A stretch of 64,000 nt of DNA from Haberlea rhodopensis (lineage: Eukaryota > Streptophyta > Magnoliopsida > Lamiales > Gesneriaceae): contig CAJQUN010000396.1 of the NCBI GenBank assembly GCA_907163345.1, forward strand, positions 461,699 to 525,698, in the 5' to 3' direction. The position numbers and the translations under genes were made by a program. Of the stretch, positions 20,902 through 33,200 are shown one piece after another. The notes under the pieces were generated by a model, which was not told the DNA's origin, did no database searches, and saw only the letters and a program-made list of their open reading frames with translations. Position 1 is the first letter of the stretch. Every line of letters starts with the position of its first letter.

Positions 20902-22864
20902 TGTGATGCCCCGAAATTAATTGATGGCAATCTGAATATTAATTATGCTTATATGATGATTTATTACGATGATTAAGATATGTGTGGGAAATGAAGAAGT
21001 AACATGATTTAAGGATGTTAATTTTAATTATGAGGATGATATGGGTTTAATGAAGTTGGTTGCATTTTGTAAATGCTTATCATGTTGATGTATTTTATAT
21101 ACATCATGTTATTATTGGGGTACAAGTTAAATGTAAGAATTAAAGACTTAACCCACCACTTTTACCTCACCTCACTTTTACACTCAAATCCCCAAAATCA
21201 CTTTCCCAAAACCCTCTTCCCCTTATTTTCGATTTTTGACCTAAAGGTGGGAAGAAATCCTTGTAAAAGCTTTGTTCTTGCACTTCTTGGTAAGATTTAG
21301 TGCCTATGATGTTTATATATCACTTATTGATGTTCTTGAAGTGTTGATTGAGTTTTGGAAGGGTTTTTAAAAAGGGTTTGTTTGGGTTAGTGTGATTCTT
21401 GGTGGGATGTTGGATTTTTAGTGGTTTTATGTTGTGTGTTGAAGGTTTTGAGTGTTTTAATGTTTATGAGTTGTTGGTATAAATGAGGGTTGAGGTTGGT
21501 GAGGTTTAAATGTGCAAAAATGGAGTTTTTCGTGGTACAGAGGCTGGCGATCGATCGCCCATTTTTGGCGATCGATCGCGAGCATGCATTAGGCTCCAGA
21601 AGCCTTTGGCGATCGATCGCCACTCTTGGGTGATCGATCGGTGACGATGGCGATCGATCGCGCCAAGTATGGCGATCGATCGCCGAAGAAGGAAAAATTT
21701 CACCCCCGTCCAGTGTGCTCTCGCGATCGATCGCGCCTGGGCGGCGATCGATCGCGAGATGTAAAAAAATGGGTATTTTGATTTTTTGTGGGATTTTTGA
21801 ATATTGGACTATGATTAGCTTCTCATATTGAATTGTATGGTTGTGTAGAACCATCCCAAGGACCCACGACTTCAAGAAGATAAAGTACTACGATTTCACC
21901 ACATTTTGAAAAGGTACGTAAGAAACGTACGGGCATCAAACGGTAACATATTCCTAAACTACGACTTTGCATTAATTGCATAAGTATTTATGGTGATGAT
22001 TATGAAGAATAAGTTTATGATTATGATGTTATGATGACAATTATGATAAGATGATGATGTTTGAAATGATGATGCTTATAAGATGATGACGCATGTTTAA
22101 CTATGCTACTTAGAATGGTTGAATGTCCGGTGACTATTATGGGCAAGCGAGGAAGGTCTTGCCGCTCACATAACTGAGCGATGGGGTACATCCGCTATCA
22201 AGGTGTAGCGATGGGTATCATCCGCTGAGCGATGGGGTACATCCGCTATCAAGGTGTAGCGATGGGTATCATCCGCTGGATAAGAGATACATCCGCTATC
22301 AAGGCGTAGCGATGGGTATCATACGATGAGTTATGTCGAGCGAGGGGGCCAATTGTGCCGCTGTCATAATAGAACCTGGATAGTCCCATTTCTAATTAAC
22401 ATGGATTGTTGTGAGCTTATATACGAAATATGATGTTAATCATTCATGCCTTGAACTAATGATGATATGCGTAATTATGACACAGGGACAACCAAGGAAG
22501 GATAATACTATTAAACAGGAAGTATATGTTATCAATTATTTCCATGCATTATTTCTGTGCCAGTGACTCATGATGTTAAGTAACGATGTACATGCTCACG
22601 ATGGGTTGTTCCTGTAGGTACACTTTTGGATCGAGACTAAGGGTCGGGTTGAGATGGTGAGCTAAGGAGCATAAGAAGATAGATACAGGATTTTTGTTAG
22701 CCTTAACATTCATTTTGGAGAATGTAATTAACTAACTATTGAAGTTTCATTTTGGCCTGTAATTACATTGAGCTCACATAACAACCGGAACTCTAAGGTG
22801 TCTCTAATACATGTTTAGTTCATAATACGCTATTAACATGATGTTAAGGTAGGAAGACCTTACA
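20902..22864 (+). repeat. Tekay 3' LTR
   Basis: It is a copy of 4539-6508. It retains the palindrome array (from 21546) and the AGCG..CGCT repeats (22177-22330). Differences include a changed A/T run near 21366, CCCG to CCCA after the first palindrome and GGGCG to GGGTG in the fourth. It is followed by target duplication GTTTC. Confidence 0.95.
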
Positions 22865-22869
22865 GTTTC

Positions 22870-24440
22870 GGAGTCATTATTCTAATCCTTGCAGATGCTT
22901 TGAGGCTTGAATTATATGTTTTCACATCTACAGAGGCTATGAGGCTTCGAATAGTTGTTCCCCTTTGTTTTTTAAATGATATACTCTGATGTGATTAATC
23001 TAATTTTTGTAGCTTTAAAATACAATGTTATGCTTTTTAAAAGTGTAACTACAATCTGTAGATTATGAATACGTTAAATTTTTGTTCTTCTGCAAGTTTT
23101 TACCTATGGTTGATCAACTATTTTCATTTATGTTATTTTTTGTTGTTATTTTAGCTCTTCTCGCATGATAGGTTTTGTTGATTTAATCATCTGGTCGTGC
23201 TAGGCTTTCTAACACTTAGTTTGCCATGATTAATCTAATTCTTGACATATGTTGATTTTTATAACCAAGAAATAACACTTTATTGAACAAAAAAAAAGTG
23301 CTTTTTAACTCTTTGTTTTTGAGTCAATAATCTAATCCTTGCAGATACTTTGAGGCTGGAATTATATGTTTTCGCATCTACAACGCTACGAGGCTTCGAA
23401 TAGTTGGTCCCTTCGTTTCTTGAATGATATATTCTGATGTGATTAATCTAATTTTTATAGCTTTGAAATACAATGTTATGCTTTTTAAAAGTTTATAACT
23501 ATAATCTGGAGATTATGAATGCGTTAAATTTTTGTTCTTCTGCATGTTCTTACCTATGGTTGATGTGTTCATTGGCCACAACAGCTATTATCATTTATGT
23601 TATTTTTTGTTGTTCTTTTAGCTCTTCTCGCATGATATACATTTTATTTATCAACAATATCCTATATGTTTACGTTATTTAGTGTTTCACAAAAAAAAAA
23701 TGCTTTTTAACACTTTGTTTTATAGTGGCTTAGGGCTGCTTAACGGATCGGTCTGATCCGAAATCGGACCAGATTCAGTTTCGGTCCAACCGATTCCGGG
23801 TTAGACCTTTCAACCCGGAACCGATTTTTTTTTTATTTTTCAAAGGATATATTTATCTAAATAAAAAAATATTAATTTTTTTAAAAATAACGGATCGGTT
23901 CCGATTCAGCCTGAAACAGATTCTGTTTGGTCCGGAACCGGTTAGCCCAGTTCCGGTTCCGAACCGGGCTAACCGGTCCGGTCCCGTTAAGCAGCCCTAC
24001 AGTGGCTAATCTGATTCTTTTGATTTTGGAAGATCATGAACTATTTTTTGAAACTTTGTTATATTCAATATTGAAAAAATGAGCTTTTAAACTCTTTGTT
24101 TCGCAGTCATTATTCTAATTCTTGTGCTTTTAGAAGTCATATATCTTTTTCTTAATCACTTTATTATTATTATCTATATCTATAGATTATAAATGTGTGC
24201 AATTTAGCTTCATTTTGCATGTTCCTCCTTGTGTTTGATATGTGCATTTCCCAACAACATCTCTAGGAGTTCGTCCTAGACCTTTGTATGTGATATTGAT
24301 TTTAGGAACCTTTTTTAAAAGTTTATGACTATAATCTGGAGGTTATGAATGTTGTTCATTTTGCTATTATCGCATGCTATGCATTTTATGGATCAACAAT
24401 CTCCTATTGGTTTACGTTATTTAGTGTTTAAAAAAAAAGA
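22870..24440. repeat. Three diverged copies of an intron-like block (one split by Tekay)
   Basis: Copy A is 4340-4538 plus 22870-23160, copy B about 23167-23690, and copy C about 24028-24440 (degraded). Shared segments include GTTTTGTTGATTTAATCA, CTTGACATATGTTGATTTTT, AACACTTTATTGAACAAAAA, CTAATCCTTGCAGAT and GCTCTTCTCGCATGAT. The open frames here are short and unrelated to known proteins. Confidence 0.7.
23731..23999. mobile_element. Short hAT-like MITE (269 bp)
   Basis: Perfect terminal repeats TAGGGCTGCTTAACGG and the complement, plus near-identical 8-bp duplications TAGTGGCT (23723-23730) and CAGTGGCT (24000-24007). The interior is made of GGTTCCGG/CCGGAACC-type inverted motifs. No coding capacity. 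It lies in the Helitron between intron-like blocks B and C. Confidence 0.85.
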
Positions 24441-25254
24441 TTTTTGGATGTTTGGTTTACGATAATTGAGGTTCTAAGCAACATTTAAAAACTAAGTTAT
24501 GTTTCTTAAAGTCATTCTTACATACGTAAATTGTGTTCTTGCTACCCAAGTACAATTGACCTTAACAATTAGATTGACAAAATTTAGCTCCAATAAAAAT
24601 AGAAACAATATTACTTTTGCGTAAAAAATGTTTTTTCCGTATGGCCCAATATTGTACCTATAATCAAAATTTATTTGTCTATAAAATACCTCTGACCGTG
24701 TTATGATTATAAAATTTTATGTGGTAACTAAGTCCCAAAAAAGGCCATTAGGAAAAGATCTTTGCACAAAGTTGTGATTGATGCTAGCAACTCTAAATAT
24801 GAAACAAATGCTCATAAATATTGGATCAAGAGAACATGCCACAGAAAGTTAGTAATAAATCCAACATTGAACATGTTATATTTGCCTCCTATCATTTCTG
24901 CGTCCTATCGTTTCTACTAATCATGTTCTATTCGGTTTTGTTATATATATTCTATTGAACTAATCAAAGACATGAGAAAGTTTGCAAGGGGAAGGATAAT
25001 CGTACTCACTTATTGTCCTATGAATATGCCAATGTTCACTTTTGCTTGATCTTTAAGATTCCATCGTGCACAAGGATGGTTTATGTATGTGCCCTAGATG
25101 AATATGTTGATTTCGTAAGTTCTTTATTCTTCTCCATTTTTTACATCCATGAATTCTTATTCTACATAATTTTTTTTTGTGGAACAAAGTGTGTGTTATA
25201 TGTCTTTGGTTTTTTTCGCCATAATATACTTACTCGCTTCATCATAAGATTACT
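24441..25254. other. Non-coding 3' part of the Helitron
   Basis: AT-rich. The open frame at 25013-25414 runs into the TA microsatellite and across the Helitron end, so it is not a gene. Confidence 0.5.
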
Positions 25255-25288
25255 GGCACCACGCAAGGCGCGGTGCCCTCCACAACTA

Positions 25289-25289
<1 letters not shown>

Positions 25290-25327
<38 letters not shown>
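25290..25327. repeat. (TA)n microsatellite
   Basis: About 18 uninterrupted TA units directly follow the Helitron CTAG terminus. Helitrons insert at A/T, so the TA tract may be the target. Confidence 0.95.
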
Positions 25328-25331
<4 letters not shown>

Positions 25332-25709
25332 TAAGAAACATTTTCCATAAGTCCAGCAAGGCCACTTGCACTTATTTAGATGATAGGTGGAGACTGGGGT
25401 ACTATGTTCAATAATTAATGGGAGAAAGAGAATTGTATCCGAGTGTTGTTTAACACGTTAGAATCATGTTTAATTATTTACTTGAATAAATGTGATGTCT
25501 TGACAAGAGTGTCCCACTGGCAGGTGCTCAATTATTACTACATTTCTTTAATGCTAACCAAACGACAGTGGATGGATTATATCAATATCTTTTTTTAAAT
25601 ATTGATATACAAATTATATTAAAAGAGCCACAATTACAATAATGTACAACCGACACCCACAATATATGATGAAACCAACGAAAACAACATTAAATATACG
25701 TGTCAAACT

Positions 25710-26129
25710 CAAGGATGGTAACAGGGTGGGTTTGGATGAGTTTGGTCGTAATCGGGATCCTCCCCGCCTACCTTACCCGCTCAGTACGAACCCGTGAACC
25801 CCACGGGTTTTACCCGCCCCATCCCCTCAAATTTTAGATGGCCAAACTCAATATATTTTTAATCATAAATATGGCGTAAACTAACACACTCACTACAAGC
25901 ACATGCTCAAATAATATCTAAATTACCAAAATCTACACTTTTTTTATAAGGCTGAAATTAGGGCTAACATTTAGGACTTAAATGAGAATGATGAGATATA
26001 TTAATAAAATATAAAATAATTAAAATTAAAATTAATATTTATACTTGGCAGGTCCGAGGCGGGTCCTACATCAGAAACCTGGTCAAATGGGTCCAGACCC
26101 GCCCGGGGACCGTCTCTTTGCCATCCCTA
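25710..26129. mobile_element. Second hAT element of the TAGGGATGGCAA family
   Basis: The right end TTTGCCATCCCTA and left end AAGGATGGTAACAGGGTGGG match the element at 154-600. Target duplication GTCAAACT (25702-25709) against GTCAAACG (26130-26137) is 7 of 8. Sub-terminal ACCCGCCCC/GGCGGGT runs are shared. 420 bp, no transposase. Confidence 0.8.
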
Positions 26130-26962
26130 GTCAAACGAAGACAATAATCAAAGACACTAAGCACTAAGTGGACTAAACGACGTATTGATATAACGATTCA
26201 CGTTAGAAGCACCAGAACTTGATCAGAAAAGTGCAGCGATCGCCAGAGCAATCAAGTCCTTCCAATATATCTGAATATCAGACACCTTAGTAATATCTGG
26301 CACTCTATGTAAGCACTCTTGTGAACATGCACATGAATAAGGACCGACTTACTGAACAAAATTGCAACTTCAAAACTTAGAAGACTAATATGGAAGATTG
26401 TCAAATTGGAACTTTTCACAAATTTTTATATAAGCCTCCAAATTTGTGTTTCTGAACTATATTCAACTTTAAAAAATATATAAAGGGCAAGTTCGAAATC
26501 ACTGCATAAACTTTATTTAGACAGCCAAATGTGCAATCTCAAACACAATTTCACACAGGCACCTCCAATTTATTAAGATGAAAACTTCAAAAAAATTAAA
26601 ATAGGATTCCAAATATAAGTTCTTTTTTATATGCCAAATTTCTTATTACACATGAGTACAAGATGCTAAACATATATACAACATAACGAACAAAAATATA
26701 TGACACGTTCCTAGAAAATTACTTAATCCTAAACACAATCTAGGATTTGTAAACAAATCATTGACCGAATAAGGTGCAATCTATTTGTCCTTTGCCTTAA
26801 ACCATGACAATATCATTAATTTTACCTTATCACTGACCTTTTGAGTTCTGATGCTCAAATACCACATTGTTCATAGCAAGCAATAAGTTCCGAATTATAC
26901 AATGCAAACTTGCTGCCCACCATCATTTTTGCCGCACTATTGCATAATAATGATGTAGAAAG

Positions 26963-27544
26963 ACCCGACCAATGGTACTAAATGACACCGGCCCGTGGTC
27001 AATGGTTTGACGGGTCGGATTCATAACCGGGTTGTCTATAGGTGTGCCAGTTAAGGATCATAATTTTCAAATCATTGAACCATCGATTAACCGGCGGTTC
27101 ACATGTTTATTTTAATTTTTTTTACATTTTTAAATCTAAAACATATGCTATGTTGTCAATTTGAACTCATGACCTCCAACTTGAATAATTAGTTTCGACC
27201 ACTAAGTTATAAGAGCATTGTTGATCTAAATAAAGTATTATAATTTATATATATCAATCAAACAAATATATATTTACATATTTTTGAATATTTGAGCTTG
27301 AATTATTTTATTATTAATCCACAGAAGAAAACACATTCAAATATTTTTTTACATATTTTTTTCAAATTTTAATAATATTTTTAATTATTTTTTTAAAAAA
27401 TAAGGGTTAAACTGTAACCGTTTGTCAACCATAACGGGCTATTCATGAACCATAACCGGAACCATCTAGGAAGGTTAATGTTAAAGATCAAGATTTTTTG
27501 AACTGTTTAACCAGATCGATGATTCTGAATCCTGGTCAGGCCTA
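26963..27544. mobile_element. Possible degraded hAT-like element
   Basis: Flanks GTAGAAAG (26955-26962) and ATAGAAAG (27545-27552) match at 7 of 8 bases. Ends ACCCGACCA and, inverted, GGCCTGACCAGG are imperfectly similar. The interior alternates AACCGG/GGTTCA motifs with AT-rich sequence. Confidence 0.4.
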
Positions 27545-27552
27545 ATAGAAAG

Positions 27553-28324
27553 TGGTCCATAAGCTTACCATGTTGTAATCTAAAACCATTTTTAAATATA
27601 TATCCATAAATCATACGCAATTTTACTAGTAAAGAATGAGTGCTCCACTCCACATCTTTTTCACCCTCATTATAAAATACGCACAATAATGACTCTTGAT
27701 GCCCAAGTAAACCTCTTTTCTCAAATTCATTTTTGTTGGAATTTTATTTTGAAATAATTTCCAAACAAAACCGCTTACTAGGAACCAAATTATTCCAAGC
27801 TATTTTCAGTTGTTCCCGATCTTGCAATTCCTTGCTCCGTTGAAATCGAAATTGTGTTGCACGCGGACTTTGTAGTTTATGTTATTTCGTTACTATATTC
27901 CTAATTGAAAGCATCCTCCTCCTCCCAATGACCATTTTCCGCCATAGAACAATTCTTATCACTTGCAATGGGAAAAAAGTCTCTCAAATCTTCATAAAAT
28001 AGAAAATTATACATAAAGATATATAGTTTTGCACGTCATTTATGCAAAACATTATCTTTCTAAGTAATTTAATCAAAATATTTTTTTATAATATTTTTAT
28101 TAAATGTTTTACGTGCACGCAACACATGCCTCTTATACACTAGTAAACAATGAAGTGATGTAAGATTATAATAAATTTATATCAAGATTACCATGAAACC
28201 ACATTAGAGATAAAAAGTTTTGAGAAATATAATTTTTTTCGAAAATATGAAATATGTGCACTCATGTATCTTACCAAAATTGAAATATCTTATGAAAAAT
28301 CAAATTTATATCATACATATATAG
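27553..28324. other. AT-rich intergenic sequence, no gene seen
   Basis: No open frame above chance, no RNA gene and no clear repeat boundary. Confidence 0.5.
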
Positions 28325-28650
28325 TTTTTTTTTTTGTTTGTATAAGCCAAAATATATTAAAGGGAGCACTAGAAATACTCAGAAATACAAAGTTACAAAT
28401 GATACAGAAACCAAAGTCAACCTCACTAAACAGAATACAAAGAGAGAAAATCGAAACCAATCAATGATCGAGTATGATGATAGTCTCTCTATTTTAGCTA
28501 TCAACCATGACCAAAGGCGAATTTTAATTTTTTCTAGGGTGTTGAAGGCTTCCGGCCTTGATTCCTTGAAAATCACCCCATTCCAAAGATTCCAAATGCT
28601 CCAGACAATATAATTCCATAACGCAATCAAAATCTCACTCATTGACTTCC
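28325..28650 (-). pseudogene. 5'-truncated LINE (L1-type) 3' end
   Basis: Read on the minus strand, a frame at 28642-28379 gives WNYIVWSIWNLWNGVIF followed by NTLEKIKIRLWSWL and IIDWFRF. This is the look of the C-terminal zinc-binding/tail region of plant LINE reverse transcriptases (zf-RVT type). A T tract at 28325-28335 on the plus strand corresponds to its poly(A) tail. Severe 5' truncation is normal for LINEs. No target duplication was found. Confidence 0.6.
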
Positions 28651-29454
28651 CTGTATAAATTATTCATCAAGCATAATATTTAAAATTTTAATACTTTATA
28701 TAATCTTAAACATAAATTACACTAAACCCTTATATAAATATTTAATAATCAAAGAAATAGCTATCTATTTTCTAGCGACTGTTCTTTTCGTGCTCGCACA
28801 TTTGGATGTTTTGCGTATACACAATAAGAATAGACTTTAATTGTTTGACAATTACTTTTTTTTTGTGTGACTGAAATCGTTATATGTGTTATATTTTGAT
28901 AATATTATAGGATCTACCGCTTTACGCTTTACCAAAATTATAGCTGATGGTAACGATGTATCTCAAATATTTAAATCGTTCAGCATCACAAGGGTCACAT
29001 ATCGACCGTTCTCACAACAAGGACAATTATTATTTTCTAAAAATCATCATCTCAATAATTGCACTACCTTGCAACTTGGGAATCGAACACACGATTTTGA
29101 CTAGGGTCAAGCGATTGGCATTCAAAAACTATATTTAGCGGTGACAATATAACTCAAATTTTTTACATAGTACATTAGCCCAAACATCATATTTTGATAG
29201 CGCCCAACAAATATTATATTTATGTAATAATGTGTTTTTAAATATTATCAATCTTATTTATCAAAAATATTTTTAATATGTTAAATATTTTAACCTTTTA
29301 ATTTAATATATTCCAATTGAACTACTTATATTATTCATACATTACTTTAATAGTAACATATATATCATTAAAGTTTTTTTTTCTTTCAAAATACTAAAAA
29401 AAACAAAATAGAAAACCTTCTTTGAATAAATTAACTAGATAGGCTTAATAAAAA
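28651..29454. other. AT-rich intergenic sequence, nothing recognised
   Basis: Short frames such as 28886-29104 have no recognisable content. Confidence 0.5.
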
Positions 29455-29756
29455 CTAGTTCTCATTTTGTACGCGTTGCGTTCATATATATTACAGTTTT
29501 TTTTTTTTTTGAAAACTGATGTGGTAATATTAAATTCATTTTAAAATTTTAGCTTTTTGAGATGTAATAATTTTTTTTTTCAAATTGAGTTTGTAATTTA
29601 ATACATTCCAGGTATTTTTTAATGATATTATGGTTATCTAAATTAGCAAAGATCTTACGGTCATTATGCATTTTTGTTATTTGATAACACGGATATTATA
29701 TTAATTTTACTCTAGATCATACCACTAACACCCCCCATCTTATATATTATTATAGA
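29455..29756 (-). mobile_element. Small non-autonomous Helitron (302 bp)
   Basis: On the minus strand it starts TCTATAATAATATATAAGAT (after host A) and ends with a hairpin ACGC-AAC-GCGT, an 11-nt spacer and CTAG followed by host T. Both termini obey Helitron rules. The start resembles that of many plant Helitrons. No coding capacity. Confidence 0.55.
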
Positions 29757-30237
29757 TAAAGATACCCGAGGCACGGCAAGATTAGTACTGGCAAACCAAG
29801 TCAAGTCTGCGACCACTCTAAAGTCGTGAAGATGCGTCAAGTAGGGTACTGTGTTATCCTCTACCACAATTAATCCATTCCTTTTAAAAGCAAAATTATT
29901 TAATCCATTCCTCTAAAAGCAAAATTATTCGACGGGAGCCCCTCGTCAACGATCGAGTTATCATGAATTTGATTCTCCTTATCGATATTTTCTCAGTCGT
30001 GTTTGTCCCACATTATTTGTATAATACGGTTTACCTTTTTGACGTGCTTTACAGGTTATGAATCATCCGAGAGTTTATTCAATACGTAATCCAAAAGGTA
30101 GCGGCTGCCGGGGTGACTGTAGTACTCTTCTTTAAAAAAAGTATTCCATGTGACAATTCTACCACTTTATTTTAAACCACGTTGTAATAATAATCCACAA
30201 TGCTAATTTTTTCTATATTCTAATCTCTTAATATCAT
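29757..30237. other. Upstream region of the lipase gene
   Basis: No open frame. The direct repeat TTAATCCATTCCTTTTAAAAG / TTAATCCATTCCTCTAAAAG (about 29870-29925) is the only structure noticed. Confidence 0.5.
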
Positions 30238-30246
30238 CTATATATA
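30238..30246 (+). promoter_or_regulatory. TATA box of the lipase gene
   Basis: CTATATATA lies 45-53 bp before the ATG, which implies a short 5' leader of about 20 nt. Confidence 0.6.
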
Positions 30247-30290
30247 GCTTTACCTGTAAACTAGCTTATGCATCAAACAAACCCACTCTT

Positions 30291-33200
30291 ATGGCTTCTT
30301 CTGTTGAATGCAACAAGTCATTTTGCAGGGACTACTTGCTCCTTAAACCAGAAGAAGCTAGTTTACTAGAGTTGATCAAAATATTAATTTCAGGTGATGT
30401 GGAGAAAAGGAAATCCGTGGACTGCCCCAATGGAGTGCGGGAGGAGCCATTCCGGCATAGATGGGTCATATTTGTGTCGATGCTGGCACAGAAGTTTCTG
30501 GGTGCTGTTTCGAACCCACTGGCGCGGCTCGGCGGTGCGGTTGAGCACTGGCTGAATTTACTTTCCGGGAATGGGGGATTCTTTGGGCTACTCAAGAATT
30601 CTTTAAAAGGTAGCCGATTAAGTGCTTGTTCTTGTTTATTTTTTAACATTAGAGACTACAGATCGATGTTATATATGATATCCTCTTTGATTACTAATAG
30701 TATAAATCGATATCATTGCCTAAAAAAAAGTTTGGTCAAAACCGAATTTCGGTTCGGTTTTCGTTTTTAAAATTTCAAAACCAAAATTTCGGTGAACCGA
30801 ACCGAATGAACACTCCTAGTTTTAATTACTTCTTCTTTTCAGGCAAAGTAATACAACCGGACAAAACATCATCAAAATTCATTTCCTTTATCGGAAACCT
30901 CGACAATCGACTTGAATTAGATTCCAAAATCGGACATGGAGATGTAAGATACGATGCTGCAGTTTCTGTAATGGCGTCCAAGGTATCATATGAGAATGAG
31001 AATTTCATTCAGGATGTTGTCCAGAACCAGTGGAAGGTAATTCTACAAGATTGGAGTTTCACTTTCTCTAATCGTAAAATTAAACTTTGTTTAGAAAGAC
31101 TTGACCATTAGAAATCTACCAACCTTGCTTTTTTAATGTTTATTTATTTTTCGGGTAAATTTAAAAAATGGTCTCATGCACTATGGATTTTTCAAATACT
31201 AGTCATATACTTTTAAGACTAATCAAATCAAATATAGTACCACAAAAATCGTTTCTAATCAAATATAGTCCACATAAATCTCATACTTGAATAGGGGCTT
31301 TGAGAACACTTTTGATTAAAAATAAAAATTTCAGACTATGTTTATTAACAATTTTCATGTGGCTATAGCTGATTAAAAGTTTGAGATTAGTATTACGAAG
31401 ATCCCTATTCTATGAAACTATTTTTTTTATAAAAAAAAAATTACCCTTTATTTTCACTATTGTAAACTTGGGTTTTGAGCACCCCTAATGCTTCATTTAT
31501 ATAATTTTGGCTTATAAAAAAATGTCTGATTGGTTGAAAATTTTATTAATTAAAAGTGAGATTATCGAAAATTATAACACGCAAAATAAAATAACAAAAT
31601 TAATATCTAATTGTTATATATTAACTAAATTGAACATAGTCTGTTCACCAGATAATCACCAACATAAATTATATATATCGTTTGTGGAAAAACAACCAAC
31701 AACAATTGTGAAATCAAGCACAACCGATGGAGGAGCATCTGGGGAATGTTTCATGTAATTAATATAAACAACCGATGGAGGAGCATCTGGGACTGAACAT
31801 TACAAGAATGTTTCATGTAATTAATATAATATTGTGGATTTATTTCTAGTCAAATGAGTAGCATAAACAAATAATAAACAACAACGGTCAATGATTAAAA
31901 ATCACATATAATACTTGATTAAACATATGAAATTTTAATAAAAATTAAACAAAAAATCTAAAAATTTATTAGCACGTTGAAGAAGTTTACCCCGACGGAT
32001 CAATATTGAACATATAATATGATATTTCATATGATAATTACATCAATAACTAAAATTATCTCTGAATAGGGGCTTCGAGGCTTTGAGAACACTTTTGATT
32101 AAAAACAAAAATTTGATAGTTGATTAAAAGTTTGAGATTAGTATTAAGAATATCCTTATTCTATGAAACCATTTTTTTTTATAAAAAAAATTACCCTTTA
32201 TTTTCGAATAAATGTGCTAAAAGTTATATATTTAATGTATCTTCTTCTTCTTCTTTTTTAAATTAAATGTGCAGATGGAATTTATGGGATTCTTCAACTT
32301 CTGGAATGGTAAGAGTTTTCTCTTTTAAACTGTTCTCTAGAATATGGTAACAATGTTAATGGGCATATCAAGAAATTAATTTAAACAACTAATTTTTTCC
32401 ATCATTTATAAAATCTCATATATAATAATTTCGTCCCTAAATTATTAATTAATGGTTCCGATGCTGAAACTGCTAAACATACCTTAATTAATACTATATG
32501 ATGCGCAGACAAATTTAATCAAAATATTGGGTTTTGGCAACATATCATGTGTGGTATTCCAAATAGGCAATTTAAAATCCATATGATTTGAAATAGACAG
32601 TTTACCCTCTATTATTTTCGAAATAGATAGTTTTTTTCCAAATAGGCAATTTACACACATACAGCTTGAAATAGACAGTTTACACAATATTGTTTGTGAA
32701 TATGTGCATAATACTCCCTCCATATAAGGGGTAGTTAGTGTGCTATACTTTGAAAGCCACATGAACTACCTATTTCCAATCATTCGGTGTGAACTACATA
32801 TTTACAAATAAAAATGATAAAATATATATTAACGATACCACTGGTTAATTAGTCACTGACTCCAGAATATTAGATATAGTCATGGTACAAGTTTAAGTTC
32901 AATTATTATGAACGAAAGATTCATCACATTTGTGTAAAACTGATCGCCGACAGCAAAGTGTTGGCAAATTTATAGTTTGTAAGAAGTTTTAATGACATTA
33001 TTTTTTGTAAATTGAAAGTAACAATCCCAAAAAAAGACAGTTAATATTACCTGAATTAAAATATGACAGATTATCAAGGAAAAGCCACAACACAAGCATT
33101 TGCCCTCCAAGATGAGAACGATGTCATTATCGTTTCTTTTAGAGGAACAAAACCCTTCGAATCAGATGCGTGGTCCTCCGACTTCGACGTCTCATGGTAC

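Larger units (their letters stand above)
4539..22864 (+). mobile_element. Tekay-like chromovirus (Ty3/gypsy LTR retrotransposon), complete but dead
   Basis: LTRs of 1970 bp (4539-6508) and 1963 bp (20902-22864) start TGTGATGCCCC and end CCTTACA. The 5-bp target duplication GTTTC is at 4534-4538 and 22865-22869. The tRNA-Met PBS is at 6513-6525 and a purine-rich tract (GTAGGGGAGTAA) precedes the 3' LTR. Domain order is gag, protease, RT, RNase H, integrase, chromodomain, which is the plant chromovirus order; long LTRs and tRNA-Met priming suit Tekay/Del. By eye the LTRs differ by roughly ten substitutions plus a few indels. A LARD at 7119-16739 interrupts gag, and four stops and one frameshift break the polyprotein. 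Confidence 0.93.
2086..25289 (+). mobile_element. Probable non-autonomous Helitron, split by the Tekay element
   Basis: The 3' end has a hairpin at 25255-25277 (arms GGCACC..GGTGCC, then CGC/GCG, 3-nt loop), an 8-nt gap, then CTAG (25286-25289) followed by host T. These are Helitron terminal rules. The proposed 5' end is TCTACACATATACAAATTAC at 2086, preceded by host A. Without the 18.3-kb insertion at 4539-22864 the element would be about 4.9 kb. Inside are two diverged copies of a roughly 430-bp block, a promoter-like segment and three copies of an intron-like block. No Rep/helicase is seen. The 3' end is better supported than the 5' end. Confidence 0.45.

Noticed and set aside
25013..25414. 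133-residue open frame
   Set aside because: It crosses the Helitron terminus and runs through a TA microsatellite (YIYIYI residues).
30332..30649. Minus-strand frame opposite lipase exon 1
   Set aside because: It is the antisense shadow of a well-supported exon.
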